Assembly (NCBI RefSeq): GCF_000022365.1
Contig: NC_012804.1
Location: 930,001-994,000 of the forward strand
Reading direction: 5' to 3'
DNA: 64,000 nt
Source: Thermococcus gammatolerans EJ3
GTDB lineage: Archaea > Methanobacteriota_B > Thermococci > Thermococcales > Thermococcaceae
Shown here: positions 35,510 through 44,445 of the stretch, one piece after another
How the letters are laid out: each line of letters begins with the position of its first letter
How positions within the stretch are numbered: the stretch's first letter is position 1
Position numbers and translations under genes: made by a program
Notes under the pieces: model-generated
Told to the model about the DNA's origin: nothing
The model's input: the letters and a program-made list of their open reading frames with translations, nothing else
The model's database searches: none

Positions 35510-37164
35510 AACCCCCTTGCTCCAATTTTTCCTGTGATCTTATTAACCGCGAGCTGGACCAAAATAACAACCACCGCAACAACGGCGGAGAGGGCATACG
35601 CTGCGGTGTACTGACCCTCCTCCATGAGGTTGTAGGTGGCAACACCAATCGTGGGGTGGTTCGGAGGATAGATTATTATCGAGACCGTCAGTTCACTGAG
35701 AGTAGGCATGAAGACCAGTATCCATGCCGCTATGAGGCCGGGTTTAATGAGGGGGAGGACTATGTTCTTCATCGTCGTGAGCCAGTTTGCACCACACATC
35801 AGGGAGGCCTCTTCGAGAGTTCTGTCTATCTGGAGCAGGGAACCGACCGTTGTCCTGACACCGTAGGAAAGGTACCTGATGAAGTAAGCGAAGGGTATTA
35901 TCCACAGTGTGTTGAAGATAGGTGTCTTGATGAAGGCGAGGATTATGGCCACGCCGACCACAGTTCCTGGAAGGGCATAGGGAACCGAGGAGAGCCAGTC
36001 CATGAAGAGACGACCCTTCACGTTGGTTTTTACGATCATGTATGCCAGCAGGGCTCCGAAGAGCGTAACTATCGTTGAGGCAGTAAATGCCGAGAAAACG
36101 CTGGTCTTCAGCGCCGCAGTCGTTGTTTCGTCTTCCATCAGGACGAACTTGAAGTTGCTGAGGGTGAAGGAGGAAAGGCTGGTAAGCGGTGAGTACAGGT
36201 TTTTAAGGAACGCGCTGAAGAACAGTGAGAAAAGCGGGATCACGGAGGTTAAGGCCAGGAACAGGAAGACGAAAAGTGCCACGAGCCCCTTACGCCGGCC
36301 GAGTGCTATCACCGCTGGCCTTACGGTCTTTCCAGTGAGGGTCGTGTACCTCTTCTGTCCAAAGGATCTCTTCTGAATGAGCAGGGCGAGTCCGGTTATG
36401 ATAACGAGGATCAGGGAGTAGGCTATGGCGCGGTCTATATCGGGAATCGAAAGAGTGCTGTAAATCCTCGTTGTCAGGACGTAGTAGTGGGCCCTGTCCC
36501 CGATGAGAGCTGGAATGCCGAAGTTCGCACACGTGGCAACAAAGGCCAGGAGCGCTCCCGAGGCTATACTGGGCATCACCAGGGGTATTGTGATGTCCTT
36601 TGCGACTTTGAATGGCCCAGAGCCGCTCATCCTTGCGGCCTCTTCAAGCGATGGATCCATCTGCTCAAGGGCCGCAGCAACTGTGAGGAAAACGTAAACG
36701 TAGAACTTGAGCGTCATGACGAGAACGAGGCCCGGGAAGGAGTATATGTTAACTATGTTGCCGCTTCCCCCCAGCCCGTTCCAGATCCTGTTTATGTATC
36801 CAACGTAGGGCGCCGCGAGCTGGATCCAAGCTATGGCGCTGACGTAGGGTGGCAGGATGAAGGGCAGGACTGCAAGAAAGCGAACCACCTTTCTCCCGGG
36901 CAGATTCGTCCTGACAACGAGGAAGGCTAACGGGACTCCTATGATAACCGCAAAGAAGGTCACTATAACCGCAAGTTTGAGCGTGTTGAGAGTATAAACC
37001 CACGTGTTCGGGTCTGAGGCTATGACCTTATAGGCGTACCCAAAGCCCTTCTCACCGAAGAGACTCTTGTATATCAGCGCCACGAGGGGATAGGCTATCG
37101 TTACGAGGAGAACCACCAGTGAGAACAGCCACATTGCCTGGGTGAACGTTATCTTCCTCTCCAT
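35506..37164 (-). CDS. ABC transporter permease, double-domain FbpB type
   Basis: 552 residues from ATG 37164, with GGAGGGAG 5 nt upstream. About 12 membrane helices in two homologous halves, each with an EAA loop (LEEAARMSGSGPFKVAKDIT and LEEASLMCGANWLTTMKNIV). A fused double permease is typical of Fe3+ (FbpB) and thiamine (ThiP) importers. Together with an FbpA-like binding protein this favours ferric iron. It starts 30 bp after the binding protein stop. Confidence 0.92.
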   Translation of the reverse strand: MERKITFTQAMWLFSLVVLLVTIAYPLVALIYKSLFGEKGFGYAYKVIASDPNTWVYTLNTLKLAVIVTFFAVIIGVPLAFLVVRTNLPGRKVVRFLAVLPFILPPYVSAIAWIQLAAPYVGYINRIWNGLGGSGNIVNIYSFPGLVLVMTLKFYVYVFLTVAAALEQMDPSLEEAARMSGSGPFKVAKDITIPLVMPSIASGALLAFVATCANFGIPALIGDRAHYYVLTTRIYSTLSIPDIDRAIAYSLILVIITGLALLIQKRSFGQKRYTTLTGKTVRPAVIALGRRKGLVALFVFLFLALTSVIPLFSLFFSAFLKNLYSPLTSLSSFTLSNFKFVLMEDETTTAALKTSVFSAFTASTIVTLFGALLAYMIVKTNVKGRLFMDWLSSVPYALPGTVVGVAIILAFIKTPIFNTLWIIPFAYFIRYLSYGVRTTVGSLLQIDRTLEEASLMCGANWLTTMKNIVLPLIKPGLIAAWILVFMPTLSELTVSIIIYPPNHPTIGVATYNLMEEGQYTAAYALSAVVAVVVILVQLAVNKITGKIGARGL

Positions 37165-37194
37165 TTTAGCTCCCTCCAAGAAATAAAAAGGAAA

Positions 37195-38259
37195 TCAGCC
37201 CATAATCTGGGAGAACTGATTCCTGACGTCCTCGAGCTGGGAGGAGAGCTTCTCCCAATCGATGTCGATTTTGGGTATGTCACTCACGTTGGGCGTTCCT
37301 TTCGGTGGTGTAACGTCAGTTCTGGCCGGGATTATGCCGTATTGAACCAGTAACTCCTGAACATCCTTTGAGAGCAGGAAGTCTACAAAGGCTTTAGCCG
37401 CATCTGGATTCTTCGTGCTCTTCATTATCGCTATTGGGCTCGGTATCACAACGGTTCCATCCTCGGGGTAGACGTAGTTTATAGGTGCCCCCTCCTCCAT
37501 TGATTGTCTAACCATGTAGTCCAGCGTCACGCCAATGGGGTCTTGGCCTTCTATTATCGCGTTTTTAACCGCGCCGTTGCTCTTCAGAACCACGATTCCC
37601 ATTGATCTGGCGTTTTTGAAGTAGTCCCATCCGTACTTCTGGCTGATGCCGTAAACCCATGCCGTGGCCGCGCCGGAGTAGAGGGGGTTCGGAATGGCCA
37701 CCCATCCCTCAGCTTTGTTCCACGGGCTGGGGAGGGAAGCTTTGTAGTTGGGATCTGTGAGGTCCGTCCACTTCTTGGGTGGGTTTTTAACTATGTTAGT
37801 ATTGTACGCTATGACCGGGGCAATAAACCTCCCGGCGATCCAGTAGCCGTCGGGATCCTTGGCGAAGTCGGGAACCTTGTCAGCGTCTTTGGGTGTATAT
37901 TTCATCAGAACACCTTTGTTTTTCAAGTAGATAGTGTTTCCGGGGTCAGCAAGCCATACGACATCGGCAATGATCTTCCCCGACTCGATTTCGGCGTTTA
38001 GTTTGGTCATGACCTTGGAGGCCCCGCTTCTGTAAACCTCAACCTTAACGTTTGGATATTTCTTCTGGAACTCGTCTGCTATCTTGACGGCTATGTCCTT
38101 TGGAATGGAAGTGTAGAAGTAAATCGTTCCGCTTATCTGGGTTTCACTTCTGCTTGAGGACGAGCTCGAAGTACTGCTGCCCCCGCCGCCTATGCATCCA
38201 CTTCCAACTAACCCAAGCACCAAGACAAAAACTAACAGAGAGGCAAATATCTTTTTCAT
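37195..38259 (-). CDS. Lipoprotein solute-binding protein, FbpA-like (iron-type ABC)
   Basis: 354 residues from ATG 38259 (MKKIFASLLVFVLVLGLVGS), with GGGGTGA 5 nt upstream. A lipobox (VGSGC) is followed by a Ser-rich linker, so it is anchored by lipid. The mature part starts SGTIYFYTSIPKDIAVKIAD and has ADVVWLADPG, as in ferric-iron binding proteins (FbpA/AfuA). The ligand could also be an organophosphonate or another anion complex. First gene of the importer operon. A minus-strand TATA (TTTTTATATTG near 38298) precedes it. Confidence 0.9.
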   Translation of the reverse strand: MKKIFASLLVFVLVLGLVGSGCIGGGGSSTSSSSSSRSETQISGTIYFYTSIPKDIAVKIADEFQKKYPNVKVEVYRSGASKVMTKLNAEIESGKIIADVVWLADPGNTIYLKNKGVLMKYTPKDADKVPDFAKDPDGYWIAGRFIAPVIAYNTNIVKNPPKKWTDLTDPNYKASLPSPWNKAEGWVAIPNPLYSGAATAWVYGISQKYGWDYFKNARSMGIVVLKSNGAVKNAIIEGQDPIGVTLDYMVRQSMEEGAPINYVYPEDGTVVIPSPIAIMKSTKNPDAAKAFVDFLLSKDVQELLVQYGIIPARTDVTPPKGTPNVSDIPKIDIDWEKLSSQLEDVRNQFSQIMG

Positions 38260-38417
38260 GGGAGTCACCCCAAATAAATGGAAGTTTTAGCAATATAAAA
38301 ATTTTGGAAACCTTATGTTTTGGAACCGGGGTTTAAGTCCAAACTTCATACCCCTTAGAATTGTCTGACGCACGTCTTCGTGGAGGGAGAGCTTATTCAC
38401 AAGGCGGATTGGTGATT

Positions 38418-38689
38418 TCAGCTTTCCAGCTTTTCATACTTTTCTTCAAACTTCTCAAGCTTCTCTCTAAGTACCTTTGCCTTCTCACGGGCGCTCCTCC
38501 TGAGCTTTGCTTTTTCCCTTCACTTTCAAATCGGTTCTCCCTAATCCTGTGCTCCATGTCCTTCCACAGCTTTCTGAACTGGTAGAAGTATTCCGAAAGC
38601 TCAAGCTCATCTCCATAGATTACAACGTGATTCCCAATGACCTTAATCTGGACGTAAAGCGGAAGTTCCTCGAAGACCTTAACTGCCAA
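38418..38689 (-). pseudogene. Small coiled-coil protein gene with an apparent frameshift
   Basis: The first part reads MAVKVFEELPLYVQIKVIGN and continues to about ENRFESE near 38522. In the same frame the rest looks unnatural (GKKQSSGGAPVRRQ). A shift by one base at the GGGAAAAA tract (about 38508-38516) opens REKAKLRRSAREKAK and ends KFEEKYEKLES at a stop at 38418-38420, a natural charged helix. So a one-base indel separates the halves. The intact protein would be about 90 residues, N-terminal beta and C-terminal helix. Start is a TTG at 38689 with no strong ribosome site, 12 bp after the SDR stop. Function unknown. Confidence 0.6.
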
Positions 38690-38701
38690 AATAAACTTTT
38701 C

Positions 38702-39505
38702 TCAGAGGTCAACGCTCCTCGTCATCGCGCCGTCTATGACTACGGTGGAGCCGAGCATGTATTCGGCCTCATCGCTGAGCAGAAAGGCCACGAGCGAGCC
38801 GAGTTCGCTCCATCTTCCCGTTCTGCGCAGGGGTGTTCTTGAGAGGACTTCCCTCTCCCAGGTTTCTTCGAAGGACTTTCCCCTCGCCTCGGCAACCGCC
38901 TTGAGGTTCTCTCGCGCACCGGGCGTGTCGAAGCTGCCGAGCAGAACGGAGTAGGCCCGAATTCCTTTGCTCCCGTAGGTTCTCGAAACGCTCTTCGCCA
39001 GCTGAACCAGTCCGGCGCGCGTTACATCTGCTAAAACGAGCGGTGGCATGGGCTCCTTTATCGAGACAGAGTTCAGATAGACGAGAACGCCTTTCCGCTT
39101 CCTCTCGAGCCATTCTCTGATGAGAAGCGTCGTCAGGTAGCCAGGTGCAACTGTGTGCAGAGCGGAAGCCTCAATCCAGTCAAGGTAAGTGGCTTCGTGG
39201 AGAAGGCACGGCTCACAGCGGACGTTTCCGGCGTTCCAGACGAGAGCGTCAACTCCCCCGAGGAGCTCCCAGCTTTCTTTCACGAGGTTCTCAAGGTTCT
39301 TCTGGTCAAAAAGATTGGCCTCAACGGAGTAAACCTCGCCGTAGCTCAAGAGCTCGTCGAGGGCCTTTCTCAGGTTCTCCTCGTTTCTGGAGCTTATAAC
39401 AACCCTCGCGTTCCTCTTCAAAAGCTCCCTCGCGACGTTGAAGCCTATCCCGCGCGAGGATGCCGTCACTATTACGCCCATTCCCCCAAGGTCGACCTCA
39501 ATCAT
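38702..39505 (-). CDS. Short-chain dehydrogenase/reductase family protein lacking the YxxxK pair
   Basis: 267 residues, Rossmann fold. The cofactor motif is TASSRGIG (about 14-21) and the NAG-like motif is WNAGN. The catalytic Ser is present (LNSVS), but thirteen residues on, where YxxxK is expected, the sequence reads LADVTRAG: Ala for Tyr and Arg for Lys. Activity as a normal SDR is doubtful; it could be a binding protein or use another mechanism. ATG 39505 starts MIEVDLGGMGVIVTASSRGI. The following small frameshifted gene is probably in the same unit. Confidence 0.88.
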   Translation of the reverse strand: MIEVDLGGMGVIVTASSRGIGFNVARELLKRNARVVISSRNEENLRKALDELLSYGEVYSVEANLFDQKNLENLVKESWELLGGVDALVWNAGNVRCEPCLLHEATYLDWIEASALHTVAPGYLTTLLIREWLERKRKGVLVYLNSVSIKEPMPPLVLADVTRAGLVQLAKSVSRTYGSKGIRAYSVLLGSFDTPGARENLKAVAEARGKSFEETWEREVLSRTPLRRTGRWSELGSLVAFLLSDEAEYMLGSTVVIDGAMTRSVDL

Positions 39506-39671
39506 GGTAGCACCTTTCCCCAGCGACTAATAACCTTTGTCCCCCTGACGAATTAGGCTTCCCGAATTTGGGGAATCTCCGTCACTATGGCAAGGTTTTT
39601 GGGAAAAGAAACTTAAAGTGCAAAACCTTCGGTTTTCAACAGGTTTTTCTAAAAATTTTGGGGGTGATAAA

Positions 39672-40718
39672 GTGAAGTTCTACGTCTGCAGGGAGAAGAG
39701 CGGGCCAAAGCCCTTCAAGGTCGCAATCATCGGCGCAGGTCCAGCGGGGCTTACAGCGGCGGGCTACCTCGCGTGCAGGGGCTACGAGGTTCACGTCTAC
39801 GACAAGATGCCAGAGGGCGGGGGGATGGTCGCCTTCGCGATTCCAGAGGTTAGAATACCGATAAAAACCGTAAGGGAAGGCGTTAAAGACCTCGAAAGGC
39901 TCGGCGTGAACTTCCACTTCAGGACGAAGGTCGTCTACGACTCCCCGCGGGAGCTCGGAGACGAGTGGGCCGAGCACTTCGTATCTCTGGAAAGGCTCCT
40001 CGCTGAGTTCGACGCCCTTCTCATTGCAACGGGCGCCTGGCGTCCGAGGAAGCTGAAGGTTCCGGGCGTTGATTTGCCGGGCGTTTACGACGCGCTTAAG
40101 TTGCTCCACCACATAAAGATGGCGAGGATAGGCTACTACCCCTGGGAGAAGGTTCCCGATTTGAAGGGCAGGCACGTCGTCATAATTGGAGCGGGCTACA
40201 CTGCCGTTGACGTCGCAATTGAATCGAGACTCCTCGGCGCTGAAAAGGTCACTATGGTCTACCGCCGCTCCCTTGAGCAGAGCTACGCAAAGGTCGAAAT
40301 CAGGAAGCTCATAGAGGAAGGGCTTGAGTTCATCGAGATGGCCACCCCAGTAAGAATCATCGGCGAAAGCAGGGCCGAAGGGGTTGAGTTCGCGAGGACG
40401 AGAATCGTCGAGGGAACCGTTGTGACAACGGACGAAAGGTTCATCGTTGACGCTGATATCGTCGCCTATGCCATCGGCCAGCTGCCGACGAGCCCGATTC
40501 GCGAGGTAGTCTGTGCCAACGAGAAAATCCTTAAGGAGGCAGGGATTTTCTTCGCGGGAGACGTCGTCGCGCCGAGGAACATCGGAACCGCGATGCGCGA
40601 GGGAAGGGCAAGGGCGAAGGAGATAGAGGAGTGGCTCACAAAGAAGGCGCCGAAAAAGGTCTTCCCCGTCCCCGTTACGACCAGGCTGATAGGCTCGGTC
40701 CTGAGCGGGAAGTGCTGA
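39672..40718 (+). CDS. GltD-like FAD/NAD(P)-dependent oxidoreductase
   Basis: 348 residues from GTG 39672, with GGGGGTGAT 3-4 nt upstream; a TATA box (ACTTAAAG near 39612) fits. FAD site AIIGAGPAGLTAAGYLA (about 17-33), NADPH site VVIIGAGYTAVDVAIE (about 170-185), and a second FAD contact FFAGDVVAPRNIGTAM. This is the small-subunit type fold of glutamate synthase and NfnL-like proteins, but it lacks an N-terminal Fe-S cluster domain. In Thermococcales such proteins transfer electrons between NAD(P)H and other subunits. No large subunit is adjacent. Confidence 0.9.
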   Translation: MKFYVCREKSGPKPFKVAIIGAGPAGLTAAGYLACRGYEVHVYDKMPEGGGMVAFAIPEVRIPIKTVREGVKDLERLGVNFHFRTKVVYDSPRELGDEWAEHFVSLERLLAEFDALLIATGAWRPRKLKVPGVDLPGVYDALKLLHHIKMARIGYYPWEKVPDLKGRHVVIIGAGYTAVDVAIESRLLGAEKVTMVYRRSLEQSYAKVEIRKLIEEGLEFIEMATPVRIIGESRAEGVEFARTRIVEGTVVTTDERFIVDADIVAYAIGQLPTSPIREVVCANEKILKEAGIFFAGDVVAPRNIGTAMREGRARAKEIEEWLTKKAPKKVFPVPVTTRLIGSVLSGKC

Positions 40719-40730
40719 CGAAAGCTTTAA

Positions 40731-41765
<1,035 letters not shown>

Positions 41766-41837
41766 TGCCCTTTTCTTTCCAATCTCTCTGACCTTCCTTC
41801 TTGTCTGCACTGTGGCTCCCCAAGTGCTCCAAAATGC

Positions 41838-41864
41838 TTTTATTTGTGCATGCAATATGTGCAT
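41838..41864 (+). promoter_or_regulatory. Promoter and repeat-type operator of the glycerol operon
   Basis: TTTTATTT at 41838-41845 is the TATA box; transcription would start near 41866, 12 nt before the TTG start. TGTGCAT occurs twice (41845-41851 and 41858-41864), the first overlapping a perfect TGCATGCA palindrome. These sites lie between TATA box and start, where a repressor would act. Confidence 0.45.
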
Positions 41865-41877
41865 CAGGGGTGGAATC

Positions 41878-43308
41878 TTGACGCTGACGTTTGATGAAGT
41901 CCTTAAGCGCCCCAAAAGGGGCAGCGTTGATGAAGCCATCGCCGAACTCAAAAATCTTCTTGGGGACAAGGTTTCGACCAAGCCGGCTGACCTCTTTTCG
42001 TACAGCCACGACTACTGGCTCATAACCTTCCACTGGTTGCTGAAGGGTAAAGTTCCAGCGCTTCCTGATGCGGTGGTGTTTCCGGAGAGCGAGGAGGACG
42101 TTGTGAACGCAGTTAGGGTGGCTCACGAAAAGGGCGTTCCTCTCTACCCATACGGCGGCGGCTCTGGAGTTCTGGGGGGAACAGTGCCGGAGTACGGGGG
42201 CATAGTGGTTGACCTGAAGCGCCTCAGGGATTTGCGGCTTTATGAGGATGACCTTATGGTCGAGGCCGGGGCTGGAGTCAACGGGTATTACATCGAGGAG
42301 TACCTCAACAGACGGGGCTACACACTCGGCCACTTTCCGCAGTCGCTCTATCCCTCAACGGTGGGCGGCTGGGTTGCCACCAAGGCTATAGGCCAGTTCT
42401 CGACCAGATACGGCGGCATCGAGGATATGGTGCTTGGCCTGAGGGCGGTAATTCCGCCGGGGAAGCTCATCGAGCTCAAACCACACCCAAGGACGGCAAC
42501 GGGCCCGGACCTGCGGAAGCTCTTCGTTGGGAGCGAGGGAATATTCGGCATCGTGACGAGGGTGTGGCTCAAAGTTCGTCCCTACCCTGAGGAGCGCTTT
42601 CTGCTCTCCTTTGCATCGGAGAGCCTTGAGGAGGCTCTGGACTCAGTCAGGCGGATACTCCACCGCGGTGCGAGGCCGGCAGTGGTGAGGATATACGACC
42701 GGGTCGAAACGAAGAGGCACTTCTACAAATTCGAAGAGCTGTACGGAAAGATAGGGACGGTCATCATAGTCGAGGGGGACTCCAGGCTGGCAAGGGCCGA
42801 GAAAGAAATCGTCGAGAGGGAGTTCAAAGGGGTGCCTGCCGGGGAGGAACCCGTGAGGCACTGGCTGGAGACGAGGTTCAACGTGAAGGAGATATCCGAG
42901 TTCGCGCCGATCGGCGTGGTCATAGACACGATAGAGGTTGCGGTAAACTGGAGCAGGGCTGCGGAACTTTATGAGAACGTCATCAGGGCCATGAAGTCCG
43001 TGAAGGGCACGCTGATGGCTTCCGCCCACGCTTCGCACTTTTACGACCAGGGGGTCTGCTTCTACTTCACCTTTGCGGGCGTTCCCCCGAGGGGCAGAAG
43101 CGCGGGGGAGTTCTACAACGCGGTCTGGGATGCCGCAATGAGGGCCACGCTCGATAGTGGAGGCACGATAAGCCACCACCACGGGATAGGCCGTCACAGG
43201 CGGGGATGGCTCGCGGAGGAGCTGGGAGATGCCTACGAGGTGCTGAGGAAGGTTAAGCTCGCGATAGATGAGAAGGATGTTATGAACCCCGGTAACATGG
43301 TGATGTGA
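41878..43308 (+). CDS. AGPS-like FAD-binding oxidoreductase of the glycerol operon
   Basis: 476 residues from TTG 41878, with AGGGGTGG 4 nt upstream and a predicted transcript start at about 41866, which excludes the earlier in-frame ATGs. A PCMH-type FAD domain (LPDAVVFPESEEDVVNAVRV, YGGGSGVLGG, TVGGWVATKAIGQ) is followed by the FAD-oxidase C domain. The end has SHHHGIGRHRRGW, the His-rich motif of alkyl-DHAP synthase (AGPS), which sets it apart from plain GlcD. In this operon it may oxidise glycerol phosphate or a related substrate; AGPS-like ether chemistry is an alternative. It abuts the Fe-S gene with no gap. Confidence 0.85.
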   Translation: MTLTFDEVLKRPKRGSVDEAIAELKNLLGDKVSTKPADLFSYSHDYWLITFHWLLKGKVPALPDAVVFPESEEDVVNAVRVAHEKGVPLYPYGGGSGVLGGTVPEYGGIVVDLKRLRDLRLYEDDLMVEAGAGVNGYYIEEYLNRRGYTLGHFPQSLYPSTVGGWVATKAIGQFSTRYGGIEDMVLGLRAVIPPGKLIELKPHPRTATGPDLRKLFVGSEGIFGIVTRVWLKVRPYPEERFLLSFASESLEEALDSVRRILHRGARPAVVRIYDRVETKRHFYKFEELYGKIGTVIIVEGDSRLARAEKEIVEREFKGVPAGEEPVRHWLETRFNVKEISEFAPIGVVIDTIEVAVNWSRAAELYENVIRAMKSVKGTLMASAHASHFYDQGVCFYFTFAGVPPRGRSAGEFYNAVWDAAMRATLDSGGTISHHHGIGRHRRGWLAEELGDAYEVLRKVKLAIDEKDVMNPGNMVM

Positions 43309-44445
43309 ATGCCTGGAAAGTGGGACTGGCTCAAGGACGAAATCGGCTTCTCGAACCTTCTTACAGGCGGAAGGATGATCTTCAAGGTCGTTCAGGGGAA
43401 GCTCTCGGCGGATGACCTGACCAAGTGCGCCCTCTGTCCCAACATGTGCCGCCACGCCTGTCCAGTTTCGATAGTTGAAGGGCGCGAAACGACCTCCCCC
43501 GCGGGAAAGGCGCGGATCGCGCTCATGATACGCGAGGGACGGCTCGAACTGAACCTCGACAACCTGGAGCCCCTGTACACCTGCCTCGGCTGCGACCTGT
43601 GCACCCTCTACTGCCCGTTCGAGTTCTCGGTCGCCGACCTCATCCGGCCGGTGAAGGAAGAGGCCGTGAGTAGGGGCGTGGTGTTCGAAGAGTTCAGGAA
43701 AGTTTTTGAAAACCTCGAAACGTCGGGAGACATCTACGGGAACGCTGATTCGGGTGCGGACGGTTCGGGGAAAGTCCTCTACTTCAGAGGCTGCACCGTG
43801 AGGAACGAGAGGCCAGAACTGGCCGAAAAGACCCTGACCCTCCTCGATAAGCTCGGTTATGAAGCCTTCACCATAAGCGAGACCTGCTGCGGCCTCCCAG
43901 CGTACAACCTTGGCAATACGGAGCTGTTTAAGAAGGTCGCCAAGAGAACCGCGGAGAAGCTCAACGCAACCGGTGCAGAGCTGATAGTCACCTCGTGCCC
44001 CTCTTGTGCCTACACCTTCCGCGTTCTCTACCCCAAATACGGGATAAAGCTCAAACCTCAGGTTCTACACATAACGGAGCTCCTTGGCGAGGTCATCGGC
44101 GGTCTGAAGCTGAAGGGAGCTGGAACGGTGACCTACCACAACCCCTGCAGGCTCGCGATGCATCTCGGGCGGAGGGGGCTCCTCAAGAGCCTACTGGAGA
44201 ACGTGGAAGGGCTTGAAATCAGGGAGCCGCGCAGGGAGCTCTTCTGCTGCGGTCACGGTGGGAGTGCCGTCTCAAGACTGAAGCCGGAGCTCGCCAAGGA
44301 AATTGCCGCGGAGAGGAGGGAGCAGCTCAGGGACGGCGCGGCCAGAGTCGTGACGGCCTGCCCGAGCTGTGAACTGGCACTCAACGGTGATGGTCTGGAG
44401 GTTCTCGATATAGTCGAGTTCCTGCTGGAGATGATGGAAGAATGA
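43309..44445 (+). CDS. GlpC/GlcF-like Fe-S heterodisulfide-reductase-type subunit
   Basis: 378 residues. Two 4Fe-4S motifs near the N-terminus (CALCPNMCRHACP and CLGCDLCTLYCPF) and two CCG domains (CCGLPAYN..., CCGHGGSAVS, with CPSC repeats). This is the electron-transfer subunit type of GlpC, GlcF and HdrB. It should take electrons from the flavoproteins encoded next to it and pass them to a membrane or soluble carrier. The end overlaps the GlpA gene by 4 bp. Confidence 0.9.
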   Translation: MPGKWDWLKDEIGFSNLLTGGRMIFKVVQGKLSADDLTKCALCPNMCRHACPVSIVEGRETTSPAGKARIALMIREGRLELNLDNLEPLYTCLGCDLCTLYCPFEFSVADLIRPVKEEAVSRGVVFEEFRKVFENLETSGDIYGNADSGADGSGKVLYFRGCTVRNERPELAEKTLTLLDKLGYEAFTISETCCGLPAYNLGNTELFKKVAKRTAEKLNATGAELIVTSCPSCAYTFRVLYPKYGIKLKPQVLHITELLGEVIGGLKLKGAGTVTYHNPCRLAMHLGRRGLLKSLLENVEGLEIREPRRELFCCGHGGSAVSRLKPELAKEIAAERREQLRDGAARVVTACPSCELALNGDGLEVLDIVEFLLEMMEE

